DNA of 64,000 bases from Rhizopus arrhizus (GCA_024220505.1 JAKZZE010000001.1:1984001-2048000); one strand, 5' to 3'; shown: positions 34,988-48,255, counted from the first letter of the stretch. Numbers and translations: made by a program. Notes: generated by a model from the sequence alone, not told the origin.

Positions 34988-36292
34988 TTAGGCAGAACAT
35001 TCAGCAATCTTGCTAGAACCATCCAAATTGACACAAACGTTTTTAGGGGTATTGGAAGCCTTGGTGATCTTGACACCAGACAGAGTGAAATCAGTACAGG
35101 GTGTTGAGGTAGAACAGTTGATACTGACAATAGGGTTGCCATCGTTAGATGCAGAACTAAATTAAGAGTCAACACAAAGTTGATACAAAAAAGAGCATTT
35201 CCTCTTACCCAGTGATATCTGAAATGACCACATCGCTAATAGACAAAGAGGTTTTGTCATTGTTTGTACAGTAGTTCATTTGGTTCTTGTCACAGTAGTG
35301 AGTGGTAATGAGGATAGGGTTTTCAACATTATTAAGTTCAACATTGTTAAACTTGACGTCTGAAACTGAACCCTTTCCACCAGGCCAGGTCTTGATTCTG
35401 ACACCATTTTGGCAATCGTTACAGACACTGTCATGAATACGAACAGTCTTAACGTGTTGGTTAGCACCGCCCTTGCCAAGAGAACCGACGCTGAAGCCGT
35501 GACCACCATTACAAGTGATTTTAGATAAAGTGATATTGGTAACCTCTAAAAGGAAGGTGAGTAATGTCAAAAGGCATTCCTTTTCTCGATTTACCTTCAT
35601 TAATAGCAAGACAGTCATCACCAACTGTAAGCTTGGAGTTTTGGAAAACGATATTGGAGGATCTGGAGACATCTAAAGCATCGGTGTTCTTGGGAGGCAA
35701 ATTGCTGGTAGAGGCGGTGTGGAGAGTGATATTGTCGATAAGGACATCAGTAGCGTTAGTAACACCCATATGGGCTCTGGGAGAGTTGATGATGCTGATA
35801 TCAGACACACTTGAATGGTTGGCTGAAATACGGAGAACAGTAGGAGCAGTATGGTCTTGGGCATCATACCTTTTTCTTTATATCAACAATATAATCAAAG
35901 ACAAAATATTAAAAAACTTACCAAGCTTGACCATTACCGTTGATGACACCACCACCATACATCTTCACGTTGGTACCAATGAGTTGAATATATGATTTCA
36001 AACCCTTGACTGCCTTGTCAAAGCCAGGCAACTTAATTGTTCCAGCAAGTTCAATGTTTACATCCTTAAGACCAGAAAGAATAAGGATACTGTTCAAGTT
36101 GTAGGTAGTGTCTTTGGAGAAAACGACAGTACCACCATTTTTACAGTCTGAAAATGCTTTAGTGATAGCAGCAGTATCATCAGAACCGCTCTTGGCTACA
36201 GTACAAGTAGTAGCAGCAGCAACACCATTAGCACTCAACGAGAGTAATAAAAGGGCGGTAACAGAAGAAGTTAAAGAGAGGAATTTGACCAT
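34988..36292 (-). CDS. Secreted polygalacturonase, GH28
   Basis: Hydrolyses alpha-1,4-galacturonan in pectin, outside the cell. Exons: 36292-35922, 35869-35595, 35545-35209, 35156-34988; 383 aa. A signal peptide spans residues 1 to about 26 ([22 protein letters not shown]). The parallel beta-helix carries all GH28 catalytic blocks: [27 protein letters not shown] and [24 protein letters not shown] and the final [19 protein letters not shown] are typical of Mucorales enzymes. The sequence is very close to Rhizopus polygalacturonases as I recall them. NTDA and GDDC are compatible with either endo or exo action; several Rhizopus paralogues differ here, so mode of action is not assigned. A TATA box sits 44 bp upstream. 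Confidence 0.93.
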
Positions 36293-36332
36293 TGCTTTTT
36301 TTTATGGATTTTTTTTATAAAATTATTACGCG

Positions 36333-36342
36333 CCTTTTTATA
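36333..36342 (-). promoter_or_regulatory. TATA box of the polygalacturonase gene
   Basis: Minus-strand TATAAAAAGG about 44 bp before the ATG at 36292, the strongest TATA-like site in the upstream region. Confidence 0.55.
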
Positions 36343-37199
36343 CTGATAGGAAACATTTTGATCTTGATTATGTCAAAAGAGCGGCTTTAGTTCATGTACT
36401 ACTTTATTTCAAAGTTGGTTACAGTTTAATAAAAAACATTATATTGGTAATTCAAATTTGACGGAGATAGTTGAAAGCAGAAAGACAAGTGCTACGTATA
36501 CATTTTCAGGGACAGAGTCTACTTTCTTTGGAGAAAGAAAAAGTAGCTCATCCTCACTTGATCGTTTTTAATACATCATTTGGAAACTTGACCTTATAAC
36601 AAGCAATGTCTTCAAAATTGGCGATGTTATAAACGTATGTAAGTTAACAGAGCAAACCTGTAAACAAGATTATTCTATTTAATGTTACTCTAACTTGTAC
36701 ACTCAGCTACTTCAATGCTTGTACATCCATGCTAGGTATCACAGGTTATCCGAATTAAAGTGTTCTTTCTTTCCTATCGTATCTTTTATCTCGTTATTTT
36801 CTTAAAACAATGGCTCATATAATAGTTTTAACATTCCGAGATATACAAGGAAATCATTGAGGACGATCAAATTGAATGTTACTACCCTACTCATTCACTG
36901 CTTAAGTTTGTCCTTATTAGTAATACATTGAAACAAGATTCAGCTCCGAATTTAAGAAGGTTTCAATGGTCTTTACGAAGAGTAACTGCTCAAATAAGAT
37001 TCCTCAATTGCTTCTTATGCTAATGGAAAGAATTGTGTGGAATTTTAATCCACCTACTGATAAAACAGAAAATCAAAAGAGTCAAAAGTTTGCTTGACTG
37101 GGGATTTTCCTAATTGTATTGAATTGTGATAAAAAAAATCTGTAATAGACAAGGGTTGATCTTCCTTCTAATTGGAATTGATGACTATTGAACTAAGAT

Positions 37200-37560
37200 G
37201 AATATCTTAGTGTTTCTAGCAAGCACTTTGGCTTTATAGCCACAAAACGCACTAATAGATACATCTTTCAGTGGGATATTACCTTTTCTTTCTATAACGG
37301 AAATAGCATTATGGATTATTTCATTAGTACGGCGGAGCTTGCATGCTCAAACCTAATGATAAGGGAAGACCTCTCACTAGGCTCCAATCATAAATTTATG
37401 ACTTTCTCATGTCAAATCTTTACTGCCAATAGCTGCTCCCTTCCTCCAAAGAGAGTATTTTGGCATCTGGGTAAACTAAAAAACGATAATTGTTATCAGT
37501 GAGCTTTCCATGCAAATTGGATGACTTTGGTAAAAGAAACCATATATTGTAAACTTATCA
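37200..37560 (+). pseudogene. Decayed LINE endonuclease fragment
   Basis: The plus strand reads NGNSIMDYFISTAELACSN, then IREDLSLGSNHKFMTFSC and VFWHLGKLKND. This resembles the C-terminal half of an APE-type endonuclease of fungal LINEs, whose last catalytic block has the form S-D-H; here it is S-N-H, so the Asp is lost. A stop follows at 37500 and similarity fades in both directions. It belongs to a different segment of a LINE than the RT piece at 31-32 kb. Confidence 0.55.
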
Positions 37561-39460
37561 TGATAATGTAAGATGTGATACTTGGAAAGTCCAAGCATAG
37601 ATTAATTCTAGAATACTAAGTTGCAGTTAGGATGTTTAGGGCTTGACAAGTGCTTAGATGAGCCGCTGTATAAGATGTGCTTTGTACTATTCGGTTCCCA
37701 TCTACATATAAATATTTATTTTTATAATTTTAATGGTATTCTTGGTATTTTATCGCGACCTATTCACGTAAAACATGGCTTGAAAGTTTAAATATGCTTC
37801 ACGATGAAGGCTTCAGATAGCTCCCAAGAAGCAGCCTACTCGATTAATATTTTTCCATGAATTATACTAAGCTTATATTGAATATATCTACCTTTAGAAA
37901 GATTTCACTACCACAAAGCTGATAAAGTAGATACAGTGCATTCACCCATCTATACTAATCATTTTATAAGATTGTTCACAAATTTAAACTGAGGGTATGC
38001 ATGAAAAAATCAGTTAAATCTGTATGAGCAAACCATATCCTGAATGCCTACTGATGTCTCTCACATTTATCCATGATATTTATAAACTTTCTTATACTTA
38101 AAAGAGAAAGGACAATATGCCTTTGCTCCTGGGGTAATTTAGCGCTCGTATTACCAAATTGTTATAAAGTCTTTTCTCTTTCTTCATAGAAAAGCCATCT
38201 ATTTAAAGGCCAATTGATATCAATTCACAGGCTTATCTTTTTCATTCATGAAGCACTTTCTGGCTTTTGAATCACTATTAGAATGTTAACTGTTTATGAA
38301 TAATGGTTTGCATTACCTTTAAACCGTTCTTCTGAAGATTTAGTAAAGATGCAAAATAAAAAAAATAATAAAGCAATAGAATGTATGCATACATGATGGA
38401 AGAAAGTGTTATTTGTTTGGTTTTTACTAAATCATAATTGTATTAACAGATTAATCTACACACAGCACCAAAAAGCTCAAAGCAGCTTTGAAGAAGAGCA
38501 TACTAAATCAATAGATTTAAACGGTCTTTAATTAGATAGAATATTTGAAGCCAAGTTGTTATGGTAAGCCATTCATATATGTATATGGCTGCAGTATACA
38601 AACCTTTTCGATAGTTAAAAAGCAGTCAGGACTGCTTCTCTCCCTTTTTTTAGCCCTTCAATATTTTTACATATAGAAAGCTTGCGGAATAAATCAATTC
38701 GTATTATGTGATTTTTAAATTTAGTAAAGCAATGCAAATAAATAAATATTCATAGCATAATACGTACACATACTTCTGGAACAAGTATGGCTAGCAACAA
38801 TAAAGTGCACTACACAACTCAAGGGCAAAAATAGGATACAAATGATCAATCACTGCAGCAAGAGATATTGGAATTATCAGTTAGAATAGAAAATCCCTAA
38901 AATTATAAAAAAAGAAAGTGAAGGCTTGCCTTTGTTTTTATTGATGTTGTAAACCTGTGTAATTTATGTTAATGTCAAAAAATATTGTTAGCTAAAGTTC
39001 AAATCATTCTGATATTTCAAAAGGATCGCACGATTTTATTAGTTATTATGGAAATAGACAGAACAAAGTACCGTAGTGTATTTCAAGTAAATGACAAGTG
39101 TAGAATTCCTGAAATGAAAGGATTTTGTTGGTCACTTGAGACCATATGAATTGATGAGAAAATAAAGGCAGTAATTAGGAATGACCTTTTTTGTAATCTG
39201 TCTTACTACAGCTTAAAAACAATAATGACAGTAGATGTTCATATGGAGATCTTTCCCTTGAAGATTTCAATGATTCTAAGGAGCAAGTAGCCCGAGATTT
39301 ATAGCGGTTGGATACAAATCATGTGTGGAACGCTTAATGATGAAGCAAATAACGAGCAAACTACAACTGAAAAGGACGAAGGAATCAAACTACAAAGTTT
39401 TGCTAAAAGCTTTGCCCAAATAATAATTCCAAAAGCCAATATCATACAGACCATACATTG

Positions 39461-39930
39461 ACAAGCAAATTGTCGATTTTATCTCTTTTATAATTGAGAT
39501 GATTCTTATAAAGGATGCTAGATCAAGAACAGATATTACAGTTTCTACTGCATATCGTTTTTGAAAGATGTGGAATGGAAATCAAAAAGTTCCTGAGAAG
39601 AAGAAAAAAAAAAAAAAAATAGTGCTAAAAAAGATGCATTGAAAGTGGAGTGCACAGTTTATTGTGAAGCTTGCTGACAATTTTGTGCTCAAGGCTTTAG
39701 AACAGATGAGAGAAAATTTGCTTGAAAAGTATCCAAATATTTCTAGTGTCCAAAGCACAATTTTATTACCTTATTCGAGAGATGTGTGCTTTAGGTTTAA
39801 AGAAACTAGAAAAACGTGTTATCTTAATTCAGATGAAATTCCCTTAACAAGGAAAATCGCATTTTAATCATTGCTAGACGATAAGAAAATGGGCTTTGAG
39901 ATGAATTGCGCTTTTATTGCAGAAATTTAA
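39461..39930 (+). pseudogene. Decayed Tc1/IS630-like transposase N-terminus
   Basis: Reads QIVDFISFIIEMILIKDA, TDITVSTAYRF-stop-KMWNGNQKVPEKKKK, then, after a frame change, DNFVLKALEQMRENLLEKYP, SSVQSTILLPYSRDVCFRF and DEIPLTRKIAF. The order (HTH, basic linker, second HTH) is that of Mucorales Tc1-like transposases. FEMNCAFIAE may be the remains of the first catalytic block (normally FxDE). Several stops occur. An A run at 39601-39620 lies in the linker. Confidence 0.55.
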
Positions 39931-40692
39931 ACAATCTGAAGTCTTACTACTGATAATATTTGGTGATAAGAGGAAGAAGAAGGATAATATTTCCATGAAA
40001 CTTTTTTCTCTGATGCCACCAATATTGTACAGCAAACTGCTTAAGCGGCAAAACCAAATATATTGTAAGTTGATAGATATAAATGAACACTTGACTTCCC
40101 AAGTAAGTTTCTATGAGAAGCATTACTCAATTTCATCTTGACTTATTAATCTGGAATAAATTTGCAATAGCTGCTGTACAAGAAAACTAAAAAGAAAACT
40201 ACTAGTGCATGAAGAAAAGTTGGCCAATAGTATCCTGGACTGTAAAACCTACGGAATGCTTTAACAACGAGACGTTAATGCAAGCAAGCTCATGCTTGAT
40301 GTTACAAATTCTGTTTTTAAAAACAAAGGGTGTCCAGAAGCTTTTACCAGAAAAATCGCTGTCCAGGAAATGGTTTCTCTTCCAAAGATTTAAGTATTTG
40401 CATTATAATGATAAGTTCATAACAAAATAATTCATATTTTCATAGGAAGTACTAACTTATTATATTCTATCATTTAACCCGTCAAAATTTTCAGCTATTA
40501 TCATCAAATTATCTCAATTTTTTATTTCTCTTTTCTCAATCATTTCTACATTTTCCTCAAATACTTGAGAAACACAGTAGCTGAAATCGGGAAAAGAAAA
40601 AGTCATAAGGAAGTAATTTTTTTATTATTGTAAAGTAGAAATAAAGGATAGGGTATACATTAACGTATTTACATGATTTTGTGTTTATAGAA

Positions 40693-41043
40693 TTAATAAT
40701 TTTGATTTATAAAATCTATTGATCCATTAATATGTTCTTGTCGAATTTTTTTATTTCTTTGATCCAACAGAGTTCTTGCTTCTTGTTCATAATCTCTATC
40801 TGGATCAATGGGCTCAGGTTCTTCAGTGAAATAGCCCAATTCTTTAAAGAAGAAATGAAATGTTGTATGAATATGATTATCTTTGTCTATAGTTGTTTCT
40901 TCTGGTGAAAGTGGGATAATAAGAAATGTATTCTCTTGACATTCTTTATCTTCCATCCATGAATCATCATCATATTCTTCTTCTCTGTAATAATCAGGAT
41001 CTTGATCAGACGTTAAGCAAAAGAAAGTCATGGTCTCGGTCAT
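40693..41043 (-). CDS. Hypothetical acidic protein, 116 aa
   Basis: Single exon; the start is taken at MTETM (41043), because the upstream in-frame codons lack an ATG. The product is unrecognised. It is rich in Asp/Glu (EEEYDDDSWMEDKE, EEPEPIDPDRDYEQEA), with a short Phe/His-rich segment (TTFHFFFKELGYF) and no signal peptide. Expression support is absent apart from a compact AT-rich upstream region. Confidence 0.5.
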   Translation of the reverse strand: MTETMTFFCLTSDQDPDYYREEEYDDDSWMEDKECQENTFLIIPLSPEETTIDKDNHIHTTFHFFFKELGYFTEEPEPIDPDRDYEQEARTLLDQRNKKIRQEHINGSIDFINQNY

Positions 41044-42252
41044 TTTTAACAAAAAGAAAAATAAGAAAGTTGTGCTTGATATTTATACTCAAAACGGGAA
41101 TACGAGGAAAACACTTTTTATATTGTGAGCAATAGCTTATTAGCCAATCAAATATTATGAAAGAATCTTATCAGAGAAGTAAAATAGCTTTTGTTACACT
41201 ACACACATGATATATTAGAATACCCCTCATTTTCCTCTTTCTGGATAAAGTAAATGGCGGAGATTGCAAGCAAAACGAAGAAAGAGTTGAGGTATTTTCA
41301 TAAACAACATACTATCTATGCAATATTATTTTTTAATTAATAACAATGATGCATACTCATATATTATCAGGAAAACAAACATAAGCTTTAGTTTTATAGT
41401 TGATTACAAAAGTACATTGAGACACTTGGTAAGAGATATTAACTTGAAGAATTCTTCCTTCATTTTTAATCAGAATTAGCTGTAGTCAAATGTAACAGCA
41501 ACTAGTAAATAAGTAGGATTGTGTACGCGTCAAAGAACAATTTGTATATATTATTATTATAGCATTGCTCTCGATCTTCTTTATTTCCCCACGTATCGGA
41601 TATTCCCGGCAAGGGTGCGATTCACAAAACTAGAATTTGTAAATAAATAACAGAAAAAGCTATATAGTTCTCGTCTCTATCAAGAATTACTCTGTTTCAA
41701 CTATTAATAAATACTTTTTAAAAGTAATCTGTTTAAAAAAACTATTTATGTTAGAGCACTAAAGCAAACGCATTGTATTAATAAAAAGGAGAGATGTTTT
41801 TTAGCCTTGAAAGTCTATAGACTTGGATTTTTTTATATACCACTGCTAAAAATTTATTGGAATTTGCTCTGAAGTATCCCCACTGTACCAAAATGTCTAA
41901 GTAAAAAATCTCCTTCCTATACTTGTTTTATTCTCATCTTTTTCTTTTGTTTCTATTTGATTTGACAGATTGGGGATAAATACTACACAGCCCCCATCTC
42001 AATATTTTATATAAAATCCACACATTGCATCCTTTCATCCATTATATCATATTGAATCATGCTTCTCGTTAGTATATTTCTTGCAAGCCAATGACAATCA
42101 TTTATTTCAAAAAGAGACCCAATTGTACCTTGCATAAAAGTCGACTTTAAAAAGGTTTTAATCGCAGCTAATAATATGGCATAAATATAAACACAATAAG
42201 CAAAAGCATTTTATTTTCCTTTTCTTCCGTAATAAAAAAAAAAAAGATAACA
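41044..42252. other. Divergent intergenic region upstream of transaldolase
   Basis: About 1.2 kb between divergently transcribed genes. AT-rich; no coding relic or RNA gene is recognised. A TATA box for transaldolase lies at 42186. Confidence 0.35.
42186..42191 (+). promoter_or_regulatory. TATA box of the transaldolase gene
   Basis: TATAAA 62 bp upstream of the ATG, in a context (ATAAATATAAACAC) typical of strongly expressed fungal genes. Confidence 0.5.
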
Positions 42253-43323
42253 ATGTCTGTTCTTGAGCAACTTAAGCAACATACTACTATTGTCGCTGAT
42301 ACTGGTGACTTTGAATGTAAGTTTATAAAGGTGATTTACATGATATATTTATTAATAATTTAATAGCTATTGATCAATACAAACCCCAAGATGCTACAAC
42401 TAATCCTTCCTTAATCTTGGCCGCCACTCAAAAGGAACAATATGCCAAATTAATGGATCAAGCGATTGAATATGCCAACTCCAAGAATGTGTAAGTTAAA
42501 CAAATGAAAAGAAAAATGCTGTTGAGCTAATTTCTTTGGTAGTACTGGTGAAGAAAAAGTGACTTTAGCCATGGACAAACTCTTGGTTAATTTTGGTGCT
42601 GAAATTTTAAAAATTGTTCCCGGTCGTGTATCTACCGAAGTAGATGCTCGTCTTTCATTTGATACAGAAGGTACAATCAATAAAGCCCTTACACTCATCA
42701 AGCTTTATGAGGAGATTGGTATCAAAAAAGACCGAATCTTGATCAAGATTGCTTCTACCTGGGAAGGTATCCAAGCAGCTCACATCCTCGAAACTAAGCA
42801 CCAGATTCACTGTAACCTAACTTTACTCTTTGGTTTTTCACAAGCTGTGGCCTGCGCTGAAGCCGGTGTGACCTTGATCAGTCCCTTTGTGGGTCGTATC
42901 TTGGATTGGTTCAAGAAGAATACAGGTGAAGACTACAAGGGAGCTGAAGATCCTGGTGTCAAGTCAGTCACCAAAATCTACCATTATTATAAAAAGTACG
43001 GCTACAAGACCATCGTGATGGGTGCCTCCTTCCGTAACACGGGTGAAATTGAGGAATTGGCCGGTTGCGATTTCTTGACGATCTCGCCCGCTCTCTTGGC
43101 CGAATTGAAAAAGGCTGATAAAAAATTGGAACGCAAGTTGAGTCCTGAAAAGGCCCATGCACTCGACTTGCCAAAGGTCTCTTTCTTTAAGGATGAAAAG
43201 GCTTTCCGTTGGGAAATGAATCAAGATGCAATGGCTTCTGAAAAATTGGGTGAAGGTATTCGTAATTTCGCAAAGGATGGTGTTAAATTGGAATCCACAT
43301 TAAGAGAAAAACTCAAATTGTAA
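42253..43323 (+). CDS. tal1: Transaldolase
   Basis: Pentose-phosphate pathway enzyme moving a dihydroxyacetone unit between sedoheptulose-7-P and glyceraldehyde-3-P in the cytosol. Three exons: 42253-42316, 42367-42490, 42543-43323; 322 aa, the usual length. Signature blocks: [12 protein letters not shown] near the N-terminus (transaldolase signature 1), [30 protein letters not shown], where the Lys of IKIAST is the Schiff-base lysine, [19 protein letters not shown] and [10 protein letters not shown]. The first intron splits the codon before SIDQYKPQ. Codon use in exon 3 is cleaner and more C-rich than in nearby genes, as expected for a highly expressed gene. Confidence 0.97.
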
Positions 43324-44689
43324 ATAAACGAAATCATTAGTTCCCCTCCCACTATTTGATTCACTTCAAGTGAATTACATTTATGTGATAAAGAAAAATA
43401 TTTTTTTTTATTGATAAGATTTGTTTGATTATTTGATATTAATATGTTAATGAAGTTGCTTGTGTGCGAAAGCAGGAATAAGCGATGCTTCTAGAGCCTT
43501 TTACCCCAAAAGTAAAACTAAGGCATAAAGTGAGCTCAAAACAATAAAAATTTTACATGATCAGGGAAATCTTGTTGATGACTGAGAGTTTAATTGGAGG
43601 GTGTTACTGCTGTATTGCTCCATGATTATTTTCAAAACATTGTATCTTTGTTGATAAAGACAAAGACTACATAGAGCATCTGCCATTCATTAATGAAGGT
43701 ACAGTTATTGCAAAAAGTGATTACAGTTTTAAAATTTAATGGCATCCAAAAACCTTTCATAAGCTTTGTTGATTTTTACTTGTCATTTGGTAATGACCAT
43801 ATATAAAGTTATTGGCATTTTACTTTTATAGATTGAGATCAAACAAGAAAGTAATAAACAAAGGTACCATCAATGATCAAACATGACAATTGCTCACTTA
43901 ACGCTTTTGACCAGCATTCATGATCATATCACCACTTACAAAGGTTGAATCTTAGATAGTTTTTGCGTTCACAATCAAATATCTTTCGCCTTGGGAAAGT
44001 TTTTGTTTTTCTAGCATAGTATCATTTTGCCGTTCTTTAACCTTAAATTGCTAACGAATAGCTTTTGTGAAATCCTTGAATATAAAGATGAATCAGTGAG
44101 TATTATAGCCCTTTATCCAGCAACAAATACAGCATTTAATAATAATCAACCTTATTTCAACGTTTTAACAACATGTCTGTCTTTTTTACGTTGTGGAGTT
44201 GTTAAGGGCTCCAAGTGCTCTCGTACTTTCATAATGAACACATTGCTAGTTAATATCGTATCAGTTTCCGATACAATTTTTTCAAAGTTGGTAATATTCC
44301 ATGAATTGGATGGCTTTTCGATGAAACACCTTTAATGACCAGCATACCAGATATTATCAATGTTAAAAAAAAGAAAATGGTTTGCATAACATTTGCTTTA
44401 AAGAAATTTGTTATTTAAGGGACCCCGCATGGTTTACTAGTATTTATTTGTTTATTCGATTAAAATATACTGCTATCCTTGAGTTTGATATTTCTATTAT
44501 TTCTCAATAGATCATGCAGTCGCCTCATTGACATTTTGACTGTTGCGCTGTGTAACCATTAAACATTTGGCAATTCAGCGATGAAAGTGATTAATTCGCA
44601 TGAGTAGATTCTCATGACGACATAGTATCAGATCTATAAGGTCTTTTGAGACATAGCAAAATATAAATAGCAGTAAAATACAATTTTTA
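43324..44689. other. Intergenic region with a dispersed repeat
   Basis: About 1.37 kb between convergent genes. A repeat copy sits at about 43700-43850 (see separate entry). An open frame of about 100 codons at 44027-44335 has no recognisable features and is not called. Confidence 0.4.
43700..43850 (+). repeat. Dispersed repeat, copy A
   Basis: Begins GGTACAGTTATTGCAAAAAG and continues with TGATTACAGTTTTAAAATTT and AATGGCATCCAAAAACCT. A second copy near 48256 shares these blocks. The start (TACAGT...) resembles a Tc1-type terminal repeat, so it may be a short non-autonomous element. Confidence 0.55.
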
Positions 44690-47646
44690 TTAATACAACA
44701 TCGCCGTATCCGCCAAATTAAAACTATCCACAAGCACACGCACATAATTATTTACGTGTGATAGATTAGGATCTGAAGGTGCTGTACCCGGGATCCCTTC
44801 ATACTCTACAATCAGCCGTTCTGAATCAATCTCTACATGCCCTTTACCCTTTCGATTACGCACAATCGTCGCACTGCGATGACTAGCAAAGATATTGAAC
44901 TGCTGCAGCTCATCCATCTCTCGCTTGGTGATACCCAAGTCATCCTCGGGTAGCCAAACGGTCGGCTTGGGCGCGTAGGTCGCGGGATGCAAATAGGCCT
45001 CAGTGGCATACAAAGATTTGGCTATCTCGAGCACAGCCTTCTCGTCTACTTTTTCGGCTAGTTCTTGAACACGTAATTCCTCTAGTAAATAATGATGAGC
45101 CTCAAAGGCCTCGATTGGTACTGCTTCCTTGGTACGTTCCGGATGACAACCCGAGTCTTCCACAGGCTTCTTTTCTACATTCTCAAAGATCGAGACAGGA
45201 AGAAACTTGAAGAGAGGTTTGAATGCCTTGTCATAGTAATACAAGGCAAACACAGTCAGGATGAGCGTGATGATCATCAAGGCCATTTGTCCCATCGCAT
45301 TCTTTCGAATAGCAAACAACCCAATCAGTGTGAGTTGAGTGATAAACAAACCAATATAGATGTGTCGAATGGCTCTCGGGAAAGCACGGCCGGCAGTTTC
45401 ATAATTGATTTCATAGACATACAAGAACTGGTAAAGGTAGACAAAGTATTGAAGACAAAAGAAGAGGAGCACAAAGGGTAAGATCAGCGGGGCAATCACT
45501 CCATATTCAAGGCCTAGTATAGACGTAAGACATTTTTTTTACTGTATCTAATTTTAGATGTTACCGAGAATGAAGATGACTGTTTGAGCAGGAATTAAAG
45601 TACCCAAATTCACTGTAGGGCATGTTCTCTTTTGATTGTATTTATCTCTTGGTGTGGTAGCGAAGAGAGGTGTGATAAAAGATATGATATAAGGTACAAT
45701 CTGAAGCATGGCTTGGCCTGATTGATTGGTGGCTTGAAGCATCACAAAGGTAATGAAAAAAGTAGAGGCTTGAGGTAAATTTTCTGAAAGGATATTGACA
45801 ATACCAAGTGGGTTTTTTACAATGTTTTCAAATTGACTGACTGTACTGAAAAAACCACCAGAAATAGTAGATACCAAAACAACATCCACAAGCTATAACA
45901 TGTCAATGTTTAGTATTTATACAAGCCGAAAAATTGTGCCTTTATACATACCTGGAAGAAAAAGAATTTGTGAAGAACGGATAGTTCAACAAATGAAGTT
46001 TGTGGAATTCCTTCACTTTTTGATAAAAAGGTAAAAATAACAGGAACAAGGGAAATCAAGATAGATAGAGCAACAGCAGGTAAAATACCTTGAATGATAC
46101 CAATGGCTGTTGGACCAAATGCATCAAGTCCCTTAAGAAATGGAATAGCTTGAGATAATTTTTCTAAATTAGCAATAGCCTGTACAAAGACAACTAAAAA
46201 AAATATGAGATTGTTTTTTGTTTGTTTGTTTGTATTATAAATTACCTGGGACAGCCCAAAAGATGACAATGGCAGTAGTTATCACCATACTGATAAATCT
46301 ACGTACTAATCTTTCAAACGATCGAATGTTCATATTTTCCCAAATGACATCAGAAGGTGCAATAGCAATATGCCGAGGCGTCATTGACATAGAATCTCGA
46401 TGGATCAAGGTTTGAGCTGCCATGTGAGCAGCAATATGATCATGGAACTCAATAAAAGCTGAATTATATTGAGAGAGTTTAGGTGCGACGATTTGTTGCT
46501 TTAGGATGGTCTCATCCAATTCTTTGATGCGTTGATGATAATAGCGAATGCTATCTACCTTGTGTCCAACATATGGAATTGCGCTCACACGATGCACAGG
46601 TCGAAGCTTTTCTGGAATATCTGCCAAAATTTGTCCTTGTTCTATGCTGCTGTTGTTCTTCTTTTTCAAATGATATTTATAGGTGGCAAGAATAGCCTTT
46701 GTGACGGCTGCTTCTAAGCTATATACTGCCTTGTTTCGTTCTGCAACAAGATCAGGGAGATCATTTAATTTTCTATAAAGAAAATGGTTATTATTGTTAT
46801 TATTATTATTATTATTATTTTACCTATTAAGCCAAACACGACGTACACCTCCAGGAAATTTACTGAAAATCTTTTGTAAATCCTGTGCATTATTTACATT
46901 TTTTGGGATAGAAGGAACAAAGAGAGTACGGGAAGCGACTGAATCAGCGTATTCGGGACTCAATAAATACTTTCTTCTTAAAGCAACGTAATTACGAGTT
47001 TCACGAAATGTATAGTACCACACTAGTCCTATAGATCATCGTAAGCTCTTTCATCTTTGATATATAACATGACGTATACCAGATAAAAGAATGGCTAATA
47101 AACAATGAGCCCAAGTACGTCCGCTGTCAATGACATTTCCCATTGTCAAATAATTCAATCCACCCAGGTCACCTTGATTGATAGTGATCACAGGAAACAG
47201 GATAGGAATAGCAACGATCGAATAAACTGTGAAAGTGATCATGCCCATACGAAGAAATTTTAAAACCATGAATCGATCAATACCCATGCTCTTGACTAAT
47301 TGATCGTCTGGTATTTTTAATAATACAAAAATCCATTTTAGATACCCTTTCGGTAAAGGAGGTGGCCTTTTTCTATTCATTATTAATTAAAGGGATGGAA
47401 AGCATAACATTTTCTTACACATTTACTCTTTCTCAACTGCATAACTTCTAGGGGAATATGTCTGTGGTCTGGTGGTTCTCAAGATATTGAAAATACCGAA
47501 AAACCCAACAGCTAAAACGGCATTGAACCATAAAGCGGATACAAATGTACTCGTCGAATTATCATAACTATACGAAATAAATAAAAACAATTCACAATTG
47601 ATTTTTTTTTTTATTACTTGAGTTGATCGCTAGCCGAGTCACTCAT
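44690..47646 (-). CDS. DUF221 / OSCA-TMEM63-type cation channel, Csc1-like
   Basis: Predicted stress- or calcium-gated cation channel of the Csc1/Rsn1/Phm7 family, plasma membrane. Eight exons: 47646-47618, 47567-47427, 47372-47080, 47028-46824, 46772-46246, 46193-45952, 45892-45565, 45513-44690; 862 aa, exact phases. The N-terminus holds a membrane segment (VSALWFNAVLAVGFFGIFNIL), then the family's RTTRPQTYSPRSYA and RPPPLPKGYLKWI. The large cytosolic loop lies between TM2 and TM4 (RTLFVPSIPKNVNN..., AFIEFHDHIAAHMAAQ..., IAPSDVIWENM, the conserved A-P-x-D-I-x-W block). The channel core follows (IGIIQGILPAVALSILISLVP, GGFFSTVSQF, LPQASTFFITFV, LEYGVIAPLILPF). The C-terminal ~150 residues are cytosolic. 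Ion selectivity is by homology only. Confidence 0.92.
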
Positions 47647-48255
47647 CCAATATATTTGTTATAGAAAGAGAAAAAAAAAAAAGGGGGGGGGACAAATTAT
47701 TTGTGTCTGTGTAGGGTACTTTGATTTATAAAAATGGAGAAAAAAGCATGCTTTTTTTAAATCACCGACTTTCACCTTTAAAAACTTTTTCATTTCTACG
47801 TCATTTTACTTTGGATTCTATCTAAAACTTGATTAAAGATAAGCAAGAAACATAAGAAAAGATTATAGAATTGATCCAGTGTCACCTACATACGTTCTAT
47901 TACATTCAAATGCATGTATTATTACATAAAAGTTGAAGCAATGACTGCATTTCATTTAGACTTTTTATAACCTGTCAAAAAAAAAAAAAAAAACTTTTTA
48001 AATCAAGATGTAGTACAAAAATACTTTTTTTTATAAAAAAAAAAAGTGCCACCGCAATGACAAAAAAAAAGAATCCAATTTCAATAACAATGAGTTACAA
48101 GTCAAAGATGATGAGACACATAGTCAAAAAGTGATGTGTTTTCTTGCTTGCTTATCTCAATTAACGCATTTTATTTGAGTAACTTATTTTAATGACCGAT
48201 TCAGACGTTTGTTCAGATCACAAAAAAATGTCTAAACTATTTAACCAGAGCCAAA

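Larger units (their letters stand above)
36293..40692. other. 4.4-kb transposon graveyard
   Basis: Largest gene-free stretch of the window. Two relics can be named (LINE endonuclease piece at about 37200-37560 and transposase piece at about 39461-39930, listed separately). The remaining sequence is AT-rich, with occasional short open frames (39917-40141, 40209-40430) that are probably further pieces of the same decayed transposon. No host gene is recognised. Confidence 0.5.

Noticed and set aside
41570..41640. tRNA-like B-box (GGTGCGATTC)
   Set aside because: No matching A-box at the right distance and no cloverleaf pairing could be drawn.
44027..44335. 102-codon plus-strand frame downstream of transaldolase
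   Set aside because: No recognisable motif, odd composition, in a repeat-bearing intergenic region; could be a relic but nothing supports a gene.
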